Shown here: one piece after another, positions 37,206 to 48,343 of the stretch
Position numbering within the stretch: position 1 is the first letter of the stretch
Layout of the letters: every line of letters begins with the position of its first letter
Source: Trochalopteron elliotii
Taxonomy: Eukaryota; Chordata; Aves; Passeriformes; Leiothrichidae
Reading direction: 5' to 3'
Assembly (NCBI GenBank): GCA_024734555.1
Contig: JANPWX010000008.1
Location: 7,307,933 to 7,371,932 of the forward strand
Length of the DNA: 64,000 bases
Made by a program: the position numbers and the translations under genes
The notes under the pieces: model-generated
What the model saw: only the letters and a program-made list of their open reading frames with translations
Told to the model about the DNA's origin: nothing
The model's database searches: none

Positions 37206-40200
37206 CTGAAGTAAGAAGCAACCAAGAGACTTGTATTTCTCTTTCTTATGTACTGGTCAGTTTGTGGGAACCAGATTTGTGGTATGAGATCTTAGTGTAC
37301 TCCATATAAATTAGCACAAGCTTTCAACTTGGCTTTGGTGTATAAATGCCCCAAAAAGTCATTTGTAAATGTATTTGTACATTACTGAGCCTGAAATTGT
37401 GAATGTGTGAGTAAAATCAACTGAAAAAAAATCTGCACTGAATTTCAGTAGGATTTGTATCTAACATTTTGTTTGTCAAAAAGTAAAAATGAAAAAGGCA
37501 AAATCCAATAAGCCCCCAATCAATGGATAGGGGATTTTTAAAAGCATTGTAATAAATATAACACATTCTACAAATGCATTTTAGAAGCATTTCAGAGGTC
37601 TTGATGATGATAATACACATCTTGGCAGAGGGCAAGGGGAGAATTACAGCTTCATGGAGTCAGCTTACCAGAGCTCTGCAACGTCAAACCTTTGATTTAG
37701 AGCTCATGATATATAGGGCTTAAGTAAGCTTGTTGGGAACAACTATAGTGGAGAATAAGCTGTTTCATAAATCTCTGCACTGTACAATCTATGTACTGTA
37801 TTGCAAATCAAGACAGTATTGAAGCAAAGTGCATTGATTGTCCCTGAGCCACTACCAGCTTTAATAATAGAATTGCTGCAGATGCATGTTTGAAGTGGCT
37901 TTGTTTAAAGCCCCCGTTTTATTTACAGCAAAGATGAAAACTGCTCTGCAGTAATAAGCTTCCCCTTCTCAACAGTGTGTATGTGTTTGTTGATGCTGGT
38001 TACCCCTGATTCCTGATTTTGAAAGAGATTTTGTCTTGATTCATTGGGCAATTTATGCACCATTTACATGCAGTTCCCCAAGTGTTATTTGAAGTAATCG
38101 AGTACATATTTTTATTATCTATAAAACAGTCTTTAAAATTTTTACACATGAGAAAACTCTTTATGATGAACCAAAGAGTAACCATCCGAGTATGAATAGC
38201 ATCTAAAAATCAGGTCCAAACTTTTCCCACAGCACTTCAAGTGCTTAAAACTTCATAGTAATTCTTTCTTTATTGCAGTTACTTACTCTGCACATGATAC
38301 TCCTCATGTGTAACATTCTAAGTATTTTATCAGGAAAAGTAGCTACTGTTTTCCCTTCCCACCCACTGCTTTTCATTGTGGAGAAAGAAGGAGTAGAGAA
38401 AGATTAGGCAATTTTCTGAAGTGTTGTAGAACATCTGCCGTGAAGATGGGAATAAAATCTTGAGAGAACAGTGCTGATCTCACCTCTCCTGTCACAAGAC
38501 TTGCAAGAACCCTACATCCTGTGAAGGGGCAGTGTGGAGTGGTGCCATTGGTAAGGAGGCTGTTGGGATTGTCAGAGAAGCAGTTTCAATGTCTGCACAT
38601 ATTCCCCAAAAGGGAAAATATACCCCCACAGCTTTCCTAATCATTTTGAGAAGGCATAACCTGATAATATTAAAGGTCTACCTATGACAAGGAAACAAAA
38701 GTAATTGTATCTGGAAAAAAAAATGAAATTAAACCCAACACTCATTACCTTTCTCAGTTCAAATTCTCATCATTGGAAGTTGCTGTCAATGCATTTCATT
38801 AAATAGCTGAGTGGTTCTTTGCATCACCATTTTCTGTACTTGTTTCACTATTCTGAGGAATTTTCACTGCTACATAATTCTCATGGTTTCTTTGCCAGTC
38901 AAACTGATAAGCTTTTGTGTGCTGTTTTTTCTCTTTGCTGACTTTATTATTGTTTTAAATTGCTAACCTTGTACTTATTTTATTAAGAAATACAAGCATA
39001 ATATTCTTTGGGAAGCGACTAATTATAAATTTACACCTCTTTACGAATAAAGTTTCATGCAAATAAAATTATATAGATGCATGAAGAAAAATGTGGGTGT
39101 GAATCCATACAGGGAAGGAAAGGCAATATATGTTCCATTATTGATTTTTTTTAATTGCCTTTTGTTTCCTCAGAAATACAGCTACCTGATGTTGTAACAT
39201 AAGGAAACTCTTTCTAAACCTGTCTTTCCTCCCCCCATCCCCCAGAACTTCACTTTAATAAACTGGCAAAATTTTATGATACTTATTCGCTCGAACTTCT
39301 TGACAAAAATCATCTTTCCAACATATTTTATTATCATTGCCCTTTTCCAAGAGAACTTGGGAAGTTAATGTTCTATATATAGTAAAGATCTAGTTTAGGA
39401 CCCTCTGTCTTTTTTACAAATGGATGGAATTGACAGAGCTTTAAAAAGAAGAAATTAACCTGCTTCTAGAAAGACCCTTGTTTTGAAGAAACCCAGCTGG
39501 CACCGTGAAAGAAAGAAAGTCATAGCAGGTTTCTAAATTTCCTGTTATCTATCCATCTGCTTTCTGTGCCAAATGTGGATGGCATTATGAATAAAAACAC
39601 TGAATAAAGACTGAGTGAAGACCTGCTAGTATGCTTCCTACTCAGATATTCAGGGCTAGAAACTTAATGTAGAAGCTTAGAAGAGGACTGCATTAATTAG
39701 TAGTCTTGTTGCCTTCAGGTGATCAGACATGGATAATGGGGATGATATCATTAGACCAGAACGCTTAAGGCCAAATATTTATGTAATTTATCAATGGACT
39801 TTTTCTTCACTAAGTTATTACACCATTGTCACCTTATAACCTGCATGGAAGAACAACTCTAAGAAGTTCTTGGATCTCAGTGAGCACATATGTTTTGCAT
39901 TTTTTGTTTTTATGGTGAAATTTTAACACATGTTAATTTAAAACAAGTGTTTCAGATGTCCTTATGAAAAGAAAGAAAAATTTTCCACACTGAGAAGATA
40001 TACAAATTAGAATCCTAATGAATACCCAACATTAAATGAAAGGGCAATAACTAAACTGAAGTTCAGTGCAAAGTTAGCATTTCATGTTTGAAGTGCATAA
40101 AATATTTTTAATAATTTTTGAATTCAGTAAATTATTCAAGTCAACAAAAATCACTTAAATCCATCATGGAGGGGGATATTGTTTTGGAATCAGTAATGAT

Positions 40201-40599
40201 TTGCCTCCCTTACACTAAATAGGCAAGCCACAGTTTCTTCATTATCAGAAGAATATGCAAATTGCACAACTAACATGAAATACCAACATATACTTTTGTG
40301 CCCTTTTCTGTGTCATATCTGCTTAGGAAAATAACTGCAGCTTTAAAAGGAACAATGTTTCTCCATCCTGTGGTATGTTCTGCATCTGTGAATTTTGAAA
40401 AAGACAAATCCCCCAACTCTTTTTAGTTGCCGACAATTTAAGGGAGAAGATTAGCACCCAATATTTACAAGAATGAAAAGCACCCAAATTATTCTGTTAC
40501 GCTATGGGATGCTTACAGGCCTTGTGTGCGTGAAAAAATATCAGATAAAACCCCTAAAAATCCCTAGGGGATTTCTCTCTACTATAAATTGTTTGATAA
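37206..40599. other. Non-coding interval
   Basis: AT-rich unique sequence. Conserved-element-like composition is seen at 37690-37960 (TTTAATAATAG, TTTTATTTACAGC) and around 39000-39075 (CTAATTATAAAT, CATGCAAATAAAAT). No gene or recognised repeat. Confidence 0.5.
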
Positions 40600-40975
40600 T
40601 CCTAATTTTTTTCAATCGGCTCGAAGGTCCATGCGTAGAACTGGCCAGAAGACTGTTCCCAGAGAAGAGTTACCATCCTTTCACCATCAAAATGGGTGGA
40701 AGCCCAGTTGGATCTCTTCAGATTCTAGTGCTATTCAATATTTTTCTTAATGGCACAAGGGAAGAAATAGAGCATTTGAGTATGCTTCTCACAGGTGCTG
40801 CTGACACCATCCTAGGAAACCTGTCAAAATTTTCTAAAGGGTTTACTTCCAAAAGTATCTTTACAAATAGAAGATGTGGTCTGAAAACACAATAATGCTA
40901 TTTCAATAAGTGCATGATATTGGATTTGGATGGAAATAACCAGCTGAACAAGAATGGGATGGAAAAGATACAAAT
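40600..40975 (+). mobile_element. Ancient CR1 reverse transcriptase fossil
   Basis: In one plus-strand frame, SPVGSLQILVLFNIFLN (VLFNIFLN at 40728-40751) matches the CR1 core usually seen as PQGSVLGPVLFNIFIN. It is followed by IEHLS and the decayed catalytic box AADTILG in place of FADDTKLG. After a TAA at 40893-40895 the same frame resumes with KCMILDLDGNNQ (from 40908), matching the KCxxLHLGxNN segment about 60 residues downstream, slightly less than the usual spacing. An upstream LEGPCVELA fits WLxGRxQRV. Both ends are lost, so this is an internal piece of ORF2. Catalytic residues are mutated and the element is dead. Confidence 0.7.
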
Positions 40976-42678
40976 GTTGTAGTAATGTTCTTGTAGTTAT
41001 ACCTGATCATAGATTAAATATTAATTGTCAATATTACCCTGTTATAAACAGGACAAGCAGTGATCAGTATAAAAGAGTTTAACCTACAAAACTTGTGAAT
41101 AAGTAACTCTTATTACTCATGGTGTAAGTCATGAAGTTCTTCAGTCAATAATTTATAGTCTCATGCTTCATGTCTGCATTTGCATGGTGAGGCTAAGACT
41201 AGAAGGGCCTGCTTTATGATATATTTGAGCATGTCAAGGCTGTTGACATACCTTCTTCTGCATTCACACACATAATTAGATTTTTTTTTCTTATTTGCAA
41301 TGTCACTATGGAATGAAATTGCTTTATTTATTTAACTGCCTTATTTATTTTAGTTTCAAAAGAATATTAAACATTTTTGTTAATCAATAGCAGCAGTTAG
41401 TTCAGACAAGGAAAATTATTTTAAAAGACTGATGTAAAGTCACTGGGATGTGCTGGGTTATAAGTCTCCTACATAGAGAAAAGTCATAGGCTCACGTCAT
41501 ACAAGGCTCATTCCATGTCCAGAAAAGTCATCTTGTGCAATTCTGTGATCACAGATCAAGCTGTAAAGCTCAGACTAACTACCTGAAATAACAAGGAGTA
41601 GTACTGAAGTAGTTTCCAGTGGACAAAGTTTATGAGAGAACAAGGATGATAAACTCAATTTATTTTTATTTTTGACTTTAAAAAGATGCAAGAATTGAAT
41701 TAGTTGTACTGGCATATCACAGTAGAGGCTGCTCAAAAGCATGTTCTTTGTATGGGCCATTCTAGAAAGAGAAAAAGAAGCAGGTTGCCTTCTTCCAGGA
41801 GATCATTCAATAAAGGAACTATTGTGTAAATTCTGCAAAATGAACCCTAGTAACAGAAAAATGTTGCTTTTCTATAGGCAAATAATTGGTCTGAAAAATA
41901 ACCACAAAGCTCAGTTGCCTATTTCAGGTGTAGGAAGTAATGATATTTGTGGAGGAAAAGGAGTTTAGGGCATCTTCCTTTAGTCCAATAGTACATTCAG
42001 TTGCTTTTCTTGAGTCCCTACAGCTGCAGGTTACTGTACAGATACACAAGTTACTAAGGGACTGTGCACAGTTATTTTTAGATCTGGAGAGGGTGTAATT
42101 ATTCATTCCTATTGCCAAGCAGAGATAAAAATCTTGGTCCCTTCACCTCTACTGGATTTCATTTGGCCACATACACTGGGACGAGATTAGGCAGTGCCCC
42201 AACCTGTTAAGCAGTTCATCAACAACTCTCACCATGCCAGGCCACTCCTTGATAGAGACAGGTAGTCACCCTCCTGAATTTTGGACCCTTTCCACTGCAG
42301 AGCAGTGCATTGCAACAATTTTGTGATCTCTGTAAGTACAGAAAACCATCCTAGCGTTTTTGTGCCACGGGGTCCTATAAAACACTCATGGAAAACACAT
42401 GCTGTGCAATGTTAGCTCATGAGAGAAGCAAGAAGGCAGCAAGTTCAGTAGAGTTAATTTTCCCAGTAACACTGCTTTTCATGATTTTATTAGCTTAGTT
42501 AAAAGATTTTACTTTGCAGATTTTTCGTTCCTTTTCAGATCAAGCAAAAGTAGGAGTCATAAAAGCCCACAACTGTACATGTACTTATTGGATGTATGAA
42601 ATAGTACATGTTGACATGAGGCATTTCTCTGTGTAGAAGACTTCACTTTCTACATAGCTTCTCCCTACTCAACTTCAC
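40976..42678. other. Non-coding interval
   Basis: Unique sequence. A GC-richer patch at 42130-42330 could be a decayed repeat but no family is recognised. ATTT-type runs lie near 41321-41350. Confidence 0.5.
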
Positions 42679-43133
42679 ATGACTTAGCATCTCTCAGCCA
42701 GCGGATCTGCTGTAGTACCTCTTTCACTGAAATGCAGTAGGCAGTCTTCTGCTGTATGAGGAGCTGCAGGCACATCAAGTTGGCATGCAGGAGCTGCTGA
42801 GTGACAGCCAGGGACCAGATAACCGATGATGTGCAAGCTGTGAGAGCTGGATCAAGAGCAGAAGACTTAAATGCAGCACTGGTGGTGGCAGCAGTACGTG
42901 GCTCTTTACAGTTGTCTGTTTGAGAAGCAGCACAGCTTCAGTAAATCCTCAGCAAGCTTAGTTTTATCCTCCTGCATTTTAATGAAGTCATAGAACAGAC
43001 TCTTTGCTAAACAAAGAACCAAGACAACCCTCAGGTAGTAACAGCATGACATTACTGAGACATCCCTAATGCAAATCATGCAATCTGCTGTCTCCACAAT
43101 CCCTGAAGCATCCAGAGGTAGACATGCTGGCAT
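42679..43133 (-). pseudogene. Unassigned coding-like stretch, frameshifted
   Basis: On the minus strand a 75-codon frame from ATG at 43133 ends at TAA near 42906. It contains a hydrophobic stretch (SCCYYLRVVLVLCLAKSLFY) and a charged KMQEDKTKLAEDLLKL. A frame shifted by one base is open on the minus strand from about 42945 down to a TAG at 42679-42681. It reads AAFKSSALDPALTACTSSVI then WSLAVTQQLLHANLMCLQLL, followed by VKEVLQQIRWLRDAKS. The two frames overlap, so one indel would join them into about 150 codons with leucine/glutamine-rich, helix-like composition. Codons look less AT-driven than nearby chance frames. I do not recognise the family. It may be a dead transposase or retroelement piece, a retropseudogene fragment, or chance. 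Confidence 0.3.
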
Positions 43134-43260
43134 TCATAAACCTCAGATGTAGGAGTACCAGGCATTCATCAAAACGGAACTAATTCTGTTGCCCTGAAGC
43201 TGAACCCAGTATCTGTGCTGGTACAAGACAGCATCTCTACTTAAAGACAGCACCAGGTAT

Positions 43261-43283
43261 AAAAAAAAACCAAAAAACAAAAA
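43261..43283. repeat. A-rich simple repeat with CC/C interruptions
   Basis: A9, CC, A6, C, A5: the same low-complexity class as elsewhere in the window. Confidence 0.75.
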
Positions 43284-43630
43284 TGGATGCTGTTAAGACG
43301 GAAGTAATAATTCACCTTCTCTTTTGGACTGGAGTGAGGTTTGTCATCTTGGGCTGTAATCTAAGATGTAGCTGCCATTACTGCTGCAAAGGACAAGAGA
43401 TAATAGTTTTTTCTAGAACGTGATCTAGTTTTTACTGATTCCCATTCTTCTGCACTGAAAGGAGGGGTTAGCCATCCTTGCCTTAGCTGGTGCTCACCCA
43501 TCTGTTCTGTTTACTACTTATTATACATTTGGACTTTCCCCTCAGCGAGAGTGGGGCCTCTGCGGGAGGCCTCTTGCCTCCAAGAGGTTCACATACTGCT
43601 CTTCAAGACTGAGAAGCAGCTTTCACCTAC
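43284..43630. other. Unassigned interval with GC-rich patch
   Basis: The second half (about 43545-43590) is GC-rich and contains a 7-bp hairpin CCTCTTG-CCTC-CAAGAGG (43570-43587) and the palindrome GAGGCCTC. No gene or repeat family is recognised. Confidence 0.45.
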
Positions 43631-44080
43631 CATAGGTTCATAGAATCCTAATGGTTTGGGCTGAAATGAATCTTAAAGATCACCTTTCTAACTCTTCTCC
43701 TATGAGCAGGGACATCTTCCACTAGAGCAAGTTGCTCTGAGCTTCATTCAACCTGGCCTTCAACACTTTCAGGGATGAAGCATCCACAACTTCTCTGGCC
43801 AACCTGTTCCAGTGTCTCGCCACCCCCAAAGTAAAGAATTTCTTCCTAATTTTTGATCTAAACCTACCCTCTTTCATTTTAAAGCTATTTACTCCTCATC
43901 TTGTCACTACATGCCTTTGTAGTAGCTTTCTTATAGGCTCCCTTTAGGTACTGGAAGGCTGCTATAAGAAGCCTTATTTTCCCCAGGCTGAACAACCCTA
44001 AATTTTTCATCCTGTCTTCACAGGAGAGGAGTTGACTTCTTAAGAAATACATCTGGTGTGGCCTCCCTCCTGTCAGGAAG
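43631..44080 (-). mobile_element. CR1 LINE 3' fragment
   Basis: The plus strand begins with the complemented 3' octamer region (CATAGGTTCATAGAATCC) and then the standard bird CR1 tail: GGTTTGGGCTGAAATGAATC, GCAGGGACATCTTCCACTAG, AACCTGGCCTTCAACACTTT and ATCCACAACTTCTCTGGCCA. Further in, CCTGTTCCAGTGTCTCGCCA, AAGAATTTCTTCCTAAT and TTTAGGTACTGGAAGGCTGC cover the complement of the ORF2 C-terminus. About ten bases are missing around 43973, and similarity fades beyond 44040. It is 5'-truncated, many substitutions separate it from a consensus-like copy, and no usable frame remains. Confidence 0.95.
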
Positions 44081-46784
44081 AAGCCAAGGATGTGGGTCAA
44101 AGGGATTCTCATTCACTAAATTCTCTTTATGGCATGGAGAGAGTTGGAAGAATTTGAGTGAAAAGTGCATACTGTCTGTACTTTGCTTTGACATTTCACT
44201 TCTGATGCTGGGAGGAGTTAAAAGATTGGGATATTTTGGGTTTTTCTCAGAAGAAAATCCCAACTTTTCTTGTCCATCAAGATACAAATTGAAAATTCTA
44301 ATTTTCTCTCTGAGTTTAGGAAAATACCTCTTGGTACTAGAAATGAACCAAACTCTCCCCATTCTTTCAGTCAGAATTACTTACAATGCCCTTTATGATC
44401 TCCGGCAGAAGGGCAAATTGGCTTTATGAAGTGTTTCAAAATGTAAAAAGCATGTTGTAGATTCCCTGAAGATGCAGATACTCATCTTACTACTTTCCTG
44501 TTGCTAGGCTACTTGCCTGACTGACACTAGTGCTGTCCTTGAGCAGGCACCCAGTTGCCTGGCTCCAAGTAGAGCTTGTGAATGTCCAGGACATGGCAGG
44601 AATTTTCCACTGTCTTCATTTAAGGATGATCATGCCTCTACAGAGTAAGCACACAGACATTAGACAGGTACTTAAAAAATACCCAAACATTGTGGAAATG
44701 TGGAAAAAAAATTAATTATGAAACCAAAATATACTCTTAAATTTCTGGAAAATGAGATTCACAAAGACATGGGTGACTAAAGGGAAGAAAATCAAACTGA
44801 ATGTAATTACAACTAAACTTATGATAAAATTCATTTTTTGAGGCTAGTTTTATGCACATTTAGTGAGGGTAAGTGGCCTGCTAAATTGCAGAGTGAAATT
44901 CAGAAGTGACCACAGCCAGCACAAGGAATGTGACTATCTCTTGGAAGTGGCAATGCCCATTTATTACAGCAAGAACAACTTCTGTGCTTGACCAGACAAC
45001 TACCCAGGGAGAGGAGAAAATTCTTTTAACATGGTTGAGGCAATACAGATATTATTTACAGGGTTTTTTTTTCCTGTGCTGGAGCTAATAGTTCACATTA
45101 AAAAGTTCCACTCAATGTAAACAAATAATTATTAGGTCAATGCAGGTGACTCATTTCTGGTTAATGAGACAACAGTGGTGCCCTTCATCTGTGTTTATGC
45201 ACCCTTAAAGTTAGTTTGTTGACTTTCTGACCATAGCACAAGTTTTGATGTAGATTTTCCTGTTGGCAAGGGCTCCAAGACTCCTAAAAGATACTGACCA
45301 GCTTTTAGTGAGCCTTGGAAACAGTTTTTTCCTTGCTCTTTTCTGAAACAGGGCCTCTGAGCACCTTAAATCAGTGGGATATATGTGCATAAAATAATCA
45401 GCACTGCAAAAAGAGGAACGTTGTATTTGCTGGCCTTTTGAAACAAGTAAATAACTTTATCTGACTGTGCACTGAGAATTAGTAGCAAAATTGTATGGTT
45501 TGCAATATGTAGCTGCATTTATTGTTTTCTCGATTAATTAGGACTAGTCAGGATTTCAAAGTAAGTTTTTCTCAGGCCATCTCAAAAAATATTGCTTGAT
45601 GCATGTTAACTGCAGTCATCTTGACCTTGAATAAAACATTGACATCTGAACTAAGAATAGAACATATATTGTACTACATGCCACATGCAAAAATAATTTT
45701 AAAATGGTATACTTTCCTTAAACTAATCTCATCTTTCCTGGCTTCTAGTTGTATGAAATAGTTTTATAGTTAAAAGAAAATTTGCATAATGCTCTTTAAA
45801 GTCTTAATAGCTATAATAATTTTAATCTACTATGGAGTGTTTATAATGTATAGTGAGCCGAAGCATTTAATTGTGTAAAAAGGAATATTAAGGCACATCT
45901 TCTAATCAAAAGAGTAATGGGAATACTAAGTATGATGGGTTTTGTTATTTTTTCCTAATTGCATCTGGACATCCAGTTTTATTACTTCTTTCTAAGCCCA
46001 AATGACCATAAAAACTGAGGTTAAAGCTTCACTATATCAGAGATATGCTGAAATAAGCTCTATGCAGGTGTTTTATTTAGTATCCTCTCTGGGATTGCAC
46101 CAGTTGGCCCTGTTGAGACCTGATCCTTCCCCCAGTCAATCAATTAATGTTTTCCCATTCATGTTCTTTCAGCTAAATTCAGGGTTTATGTTATGATTGG
46201 TGGGTTTTATTTATTTACTGGAACACGAAAGACAAAAAATATGAGTCCTTATCTTCAGTGTGCTATTTAGGCAGCCATCAATCTCATCAAGAGGTGCAGC
46301 AGATCTGACATAAAGGACCTGCAGCTGTCCCAGAACAAAACACACACTGCACATAATAACAGCCCCACATAGATTTCCCCTCTCAAGTATCCAGGCCAGA
46401 TACCACAGCATAGAATCTATGCAAATCTCTGAGCAGAGTGTAACATGGCCATTTTCCACAGATTTGATGCAATTCATCTTTTCAAACAGACTTTTTTTTC
46501 CCATTTTCTGATGATGGTTTCAAGTGGGAAAGTAGTTTCTTTGGTAACTGTATAGAATTTTATGGCAGCTTTGTCAGGAAAGCATCATTTTGATTCAATC
46601 TTGCCGTCTTTGCAAGATGAGGTGAAATTTCATAGCTGTGCAATGAAACCAGCAGCAAGGAAGAGCAAAATTTCTACCATGCCACATGTTTGTGCTGAGT
46701 AAACTGTACTGGCTCTTTTTTTCAAGTGCCTATCAGAGACTGGAAAAGGTGATCTGCTTTGAAACATCTTGGAGGCTTGGAATG
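44081..46784. other. Non-coding interval
   Basis: Unique AT-rich sequence. Overlapping frames at 44018-44429 on both strands begin inside CR1 DNA and are not genes. The block 45090-45560 is rich in transcription-factor motifs and is listed separately. Confidence 0.5.
45090..45560. promoter_or_regulatory. Candidate enhancer-like block
   Basis: Within 50 bases there are a forkhead core GTAAACA (45117-45123), a homeodomain-like TAATTATTA (45126-45134), a nuclear-receptor half-site AGGTCA (45134-45139), a perfect AP-1 site TGACTCA (45147-45153) and TTAATGAG (from 45161). A second AT-rich but mixed stretch, including CGATTAATTAGGACTAGTC, follows near 45530. Such density is typical of conserved developmental enhancers, though motifs of this length also occur by chance in AT-rich DNA. 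Confidence 0.3.
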
Positions 46785-47136
46785 TGTGGTGGGGGGTGGG
46801 TCAGGCTCTGCTCTGGTGAGGTGGTGCCCTGCCCCAACACCCTCTCCAGCCCCACCGTGTCTGTCAGTCATGGCACACAGGAGGCAGCCCCCCAGCATCA
46901 CCTAACCCACCCCAGAGTAGCCCAGAGACCTAAGTCTCACCTGGCAGGAAGGCCCAGGATGGGCCAAAAGGGTTTAAGAAGGGTCACTTCGAGGCAAGCA
47001 TGTTCTTTTTTAACTCCACCCTCATCTTGGACCTTTATCACTAAAACCCAAGAGCTGAGAGCTATGTTTGTATTTCTGTATCTTTCCTGTCTTTCTGTTT
47101 TTCTCCCTACCTTGTGCTTCCAACTCTCTTCTCACA
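46785..47136 (+). mobile_element. Solo LTR of an endogenous retrovirus
   Basis: The element begins TGTGGTGGGG and ends TTCTCACA, giving TG...CA termini within the short inverted repeat TGTG/CACA. It is flanked on both sides by the 5-base direct repeat GAATG (46780-46784 and 47137-47141), the expected target-site duplication. It is clearly more GC-rich than its surroundings. GGTTTAAGAA (46971-46980) sits where a decayed TATA box would be, and the pyrimidine-rich end is usual for R/U5. No internal retroviral genes adjoin it, so it is a solo LTR left by recombination between two LTRs. A 5-base duplication is commonest in ERVL-type elements, but the class is tentative. A 152-codon frame across it (46686-47144) is incidental. 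Confidence 0.75.
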
Positions 47137-47929
47137 GAATGTAACACTGAATGGCGTGAAGGTTTTCTATGTTCAGTGGGCTAAGTAGTTTGCCAGTAAA
47201 CTTTTGTGTGTTTTTAGCTCTTGAGAATATTTGGTTGGGATAACCCAGAACAAAAGTACCTTGGTTCAGCCTGAGGTTTTAGTGACTGGGGTGTAACAGT
47301 ACCATAAATTGACAACAAAATTTCCATTTTATCAGGAATTCTAACATCTAAATAATATGTTCTAGATTGGAAGAGGAAGTTTATAGTTGAAATTTTTCAC
47401 AAAACAAAAATTTCTGATATTGTTTGGTGGGTTTTTTTTCTTAATTTAATGGTCATTTCTTAATTTAGTGTCATATTCAAACTTCCATCCATATGTCAAC
47501 ATGTCATATCCAAAACTTTCCAGAAGGTATATTAACTGTATTAAATTAGATTTTGACATAAAAATAATTTGTATCAAAACATTTCTTCTCTTTATAGAAG
47601 ACTGTGAAAACTAACCTCAAAATTTTTGACGTGAAGGGAACAGCTTTTGATTTTAAACAAACTGTTTATATTTGCTCTTTTGAACAACTTGGCATCTTGC
47701 TTCTTATTGTCATTGTGCTGTTTAATTTTATCCATGTTTCAGAACAAATCAATGTATAATGTTGAAATTTCATATAAATCCATTGTAAAAATTCAGAATC
47801 TATATCTCTATGACTTTTTTCTGTGACTGTTCATAATGAAAGATCAATATGCACATATGGATTTATTTATTAAAAATTATATGCTCTTTAATATGAAAGT
47901 AATATGATCTATGTTCTGAAGGTAGAATC

Positions 47930-48130
47930 TGCTATGATCCACCTGGGAAATAATTTATGTAATTAGGGGATGGTAGTCTTATCTTTTATCACTGCAGGCA
48001 AGGCAGGAATTTTTTTCAGAGCCAATGATAGTGTGTTTTATAGCATTTGGTATCAGTAAGTCCCTTAAGGGCTGAACATAAATGCAAATAAATTAGGAGC
48101 TTCATTGCATATTTGCAATTTATGACAGAG
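47930..48130. promoter_or_regulatory. Candidate conserved non-coding element with octamer site
   Basis: Contains a homeodomain core TAATTAG (47960-47966), an exact POU/octamer site ATGCAAAT (48082-48089) followed by AAATTAG, and ATTTGCAATTTATGAC near 48111. Composition is balanced between strands and free of repeat signatures. Regulatory role is inference. Confidence 0.3.
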
Positions 48131-48309
48131 TGCAGTTTCACCTACCAGCAGGAATACCATAAGAAAAGTGATTCTCTACTAGATGCCTGATGCTTGCTTT
48201 GTGATTGTAAGGGAAAAAATTACCCAGGCAAAAGGGAATTCCTGTTTGCTCCAGAAATTTGAAATTTTTACTGTTTATGAATGTCAAGTCTGAGAACCAT
48301 TCCAAGCTT

Positions 48310-48343
48310 CTTCCTTCTCCCCCTGAGAAGGGGGAGAAGGGAG
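48310..48343. other. Perfect 12-bp hairpin with GAGA tetraloop
   Basis: CCTTCTCCCCCT (48313-48324) and AGGGGGAGAAGG (48329-48340) are exact complements separated by GAGA. Allowing one G-T wobble the stem extends to 15 pairs (48310-48343). GAGA belongs to the GNRA class of stable RNA tetraloops. A cruciform in DNA, a structured RNA, or a simple palindromic accident of purine/pyrimidine tracts are all possible. Confidence 0.85.

Noticed and set aside
44018..44429. Overlapping frames of 114 and 123 codons on opposite strands
   Set aside because: They start in or beside the CR1 fragment and have no recognisable protein features.
46686..47144. 152-codon plus-strand open frame
   Set aside because: Mostly coincides with the GC-rich solo LTR (46785-47136), where stop codons are rarer; not a gene.
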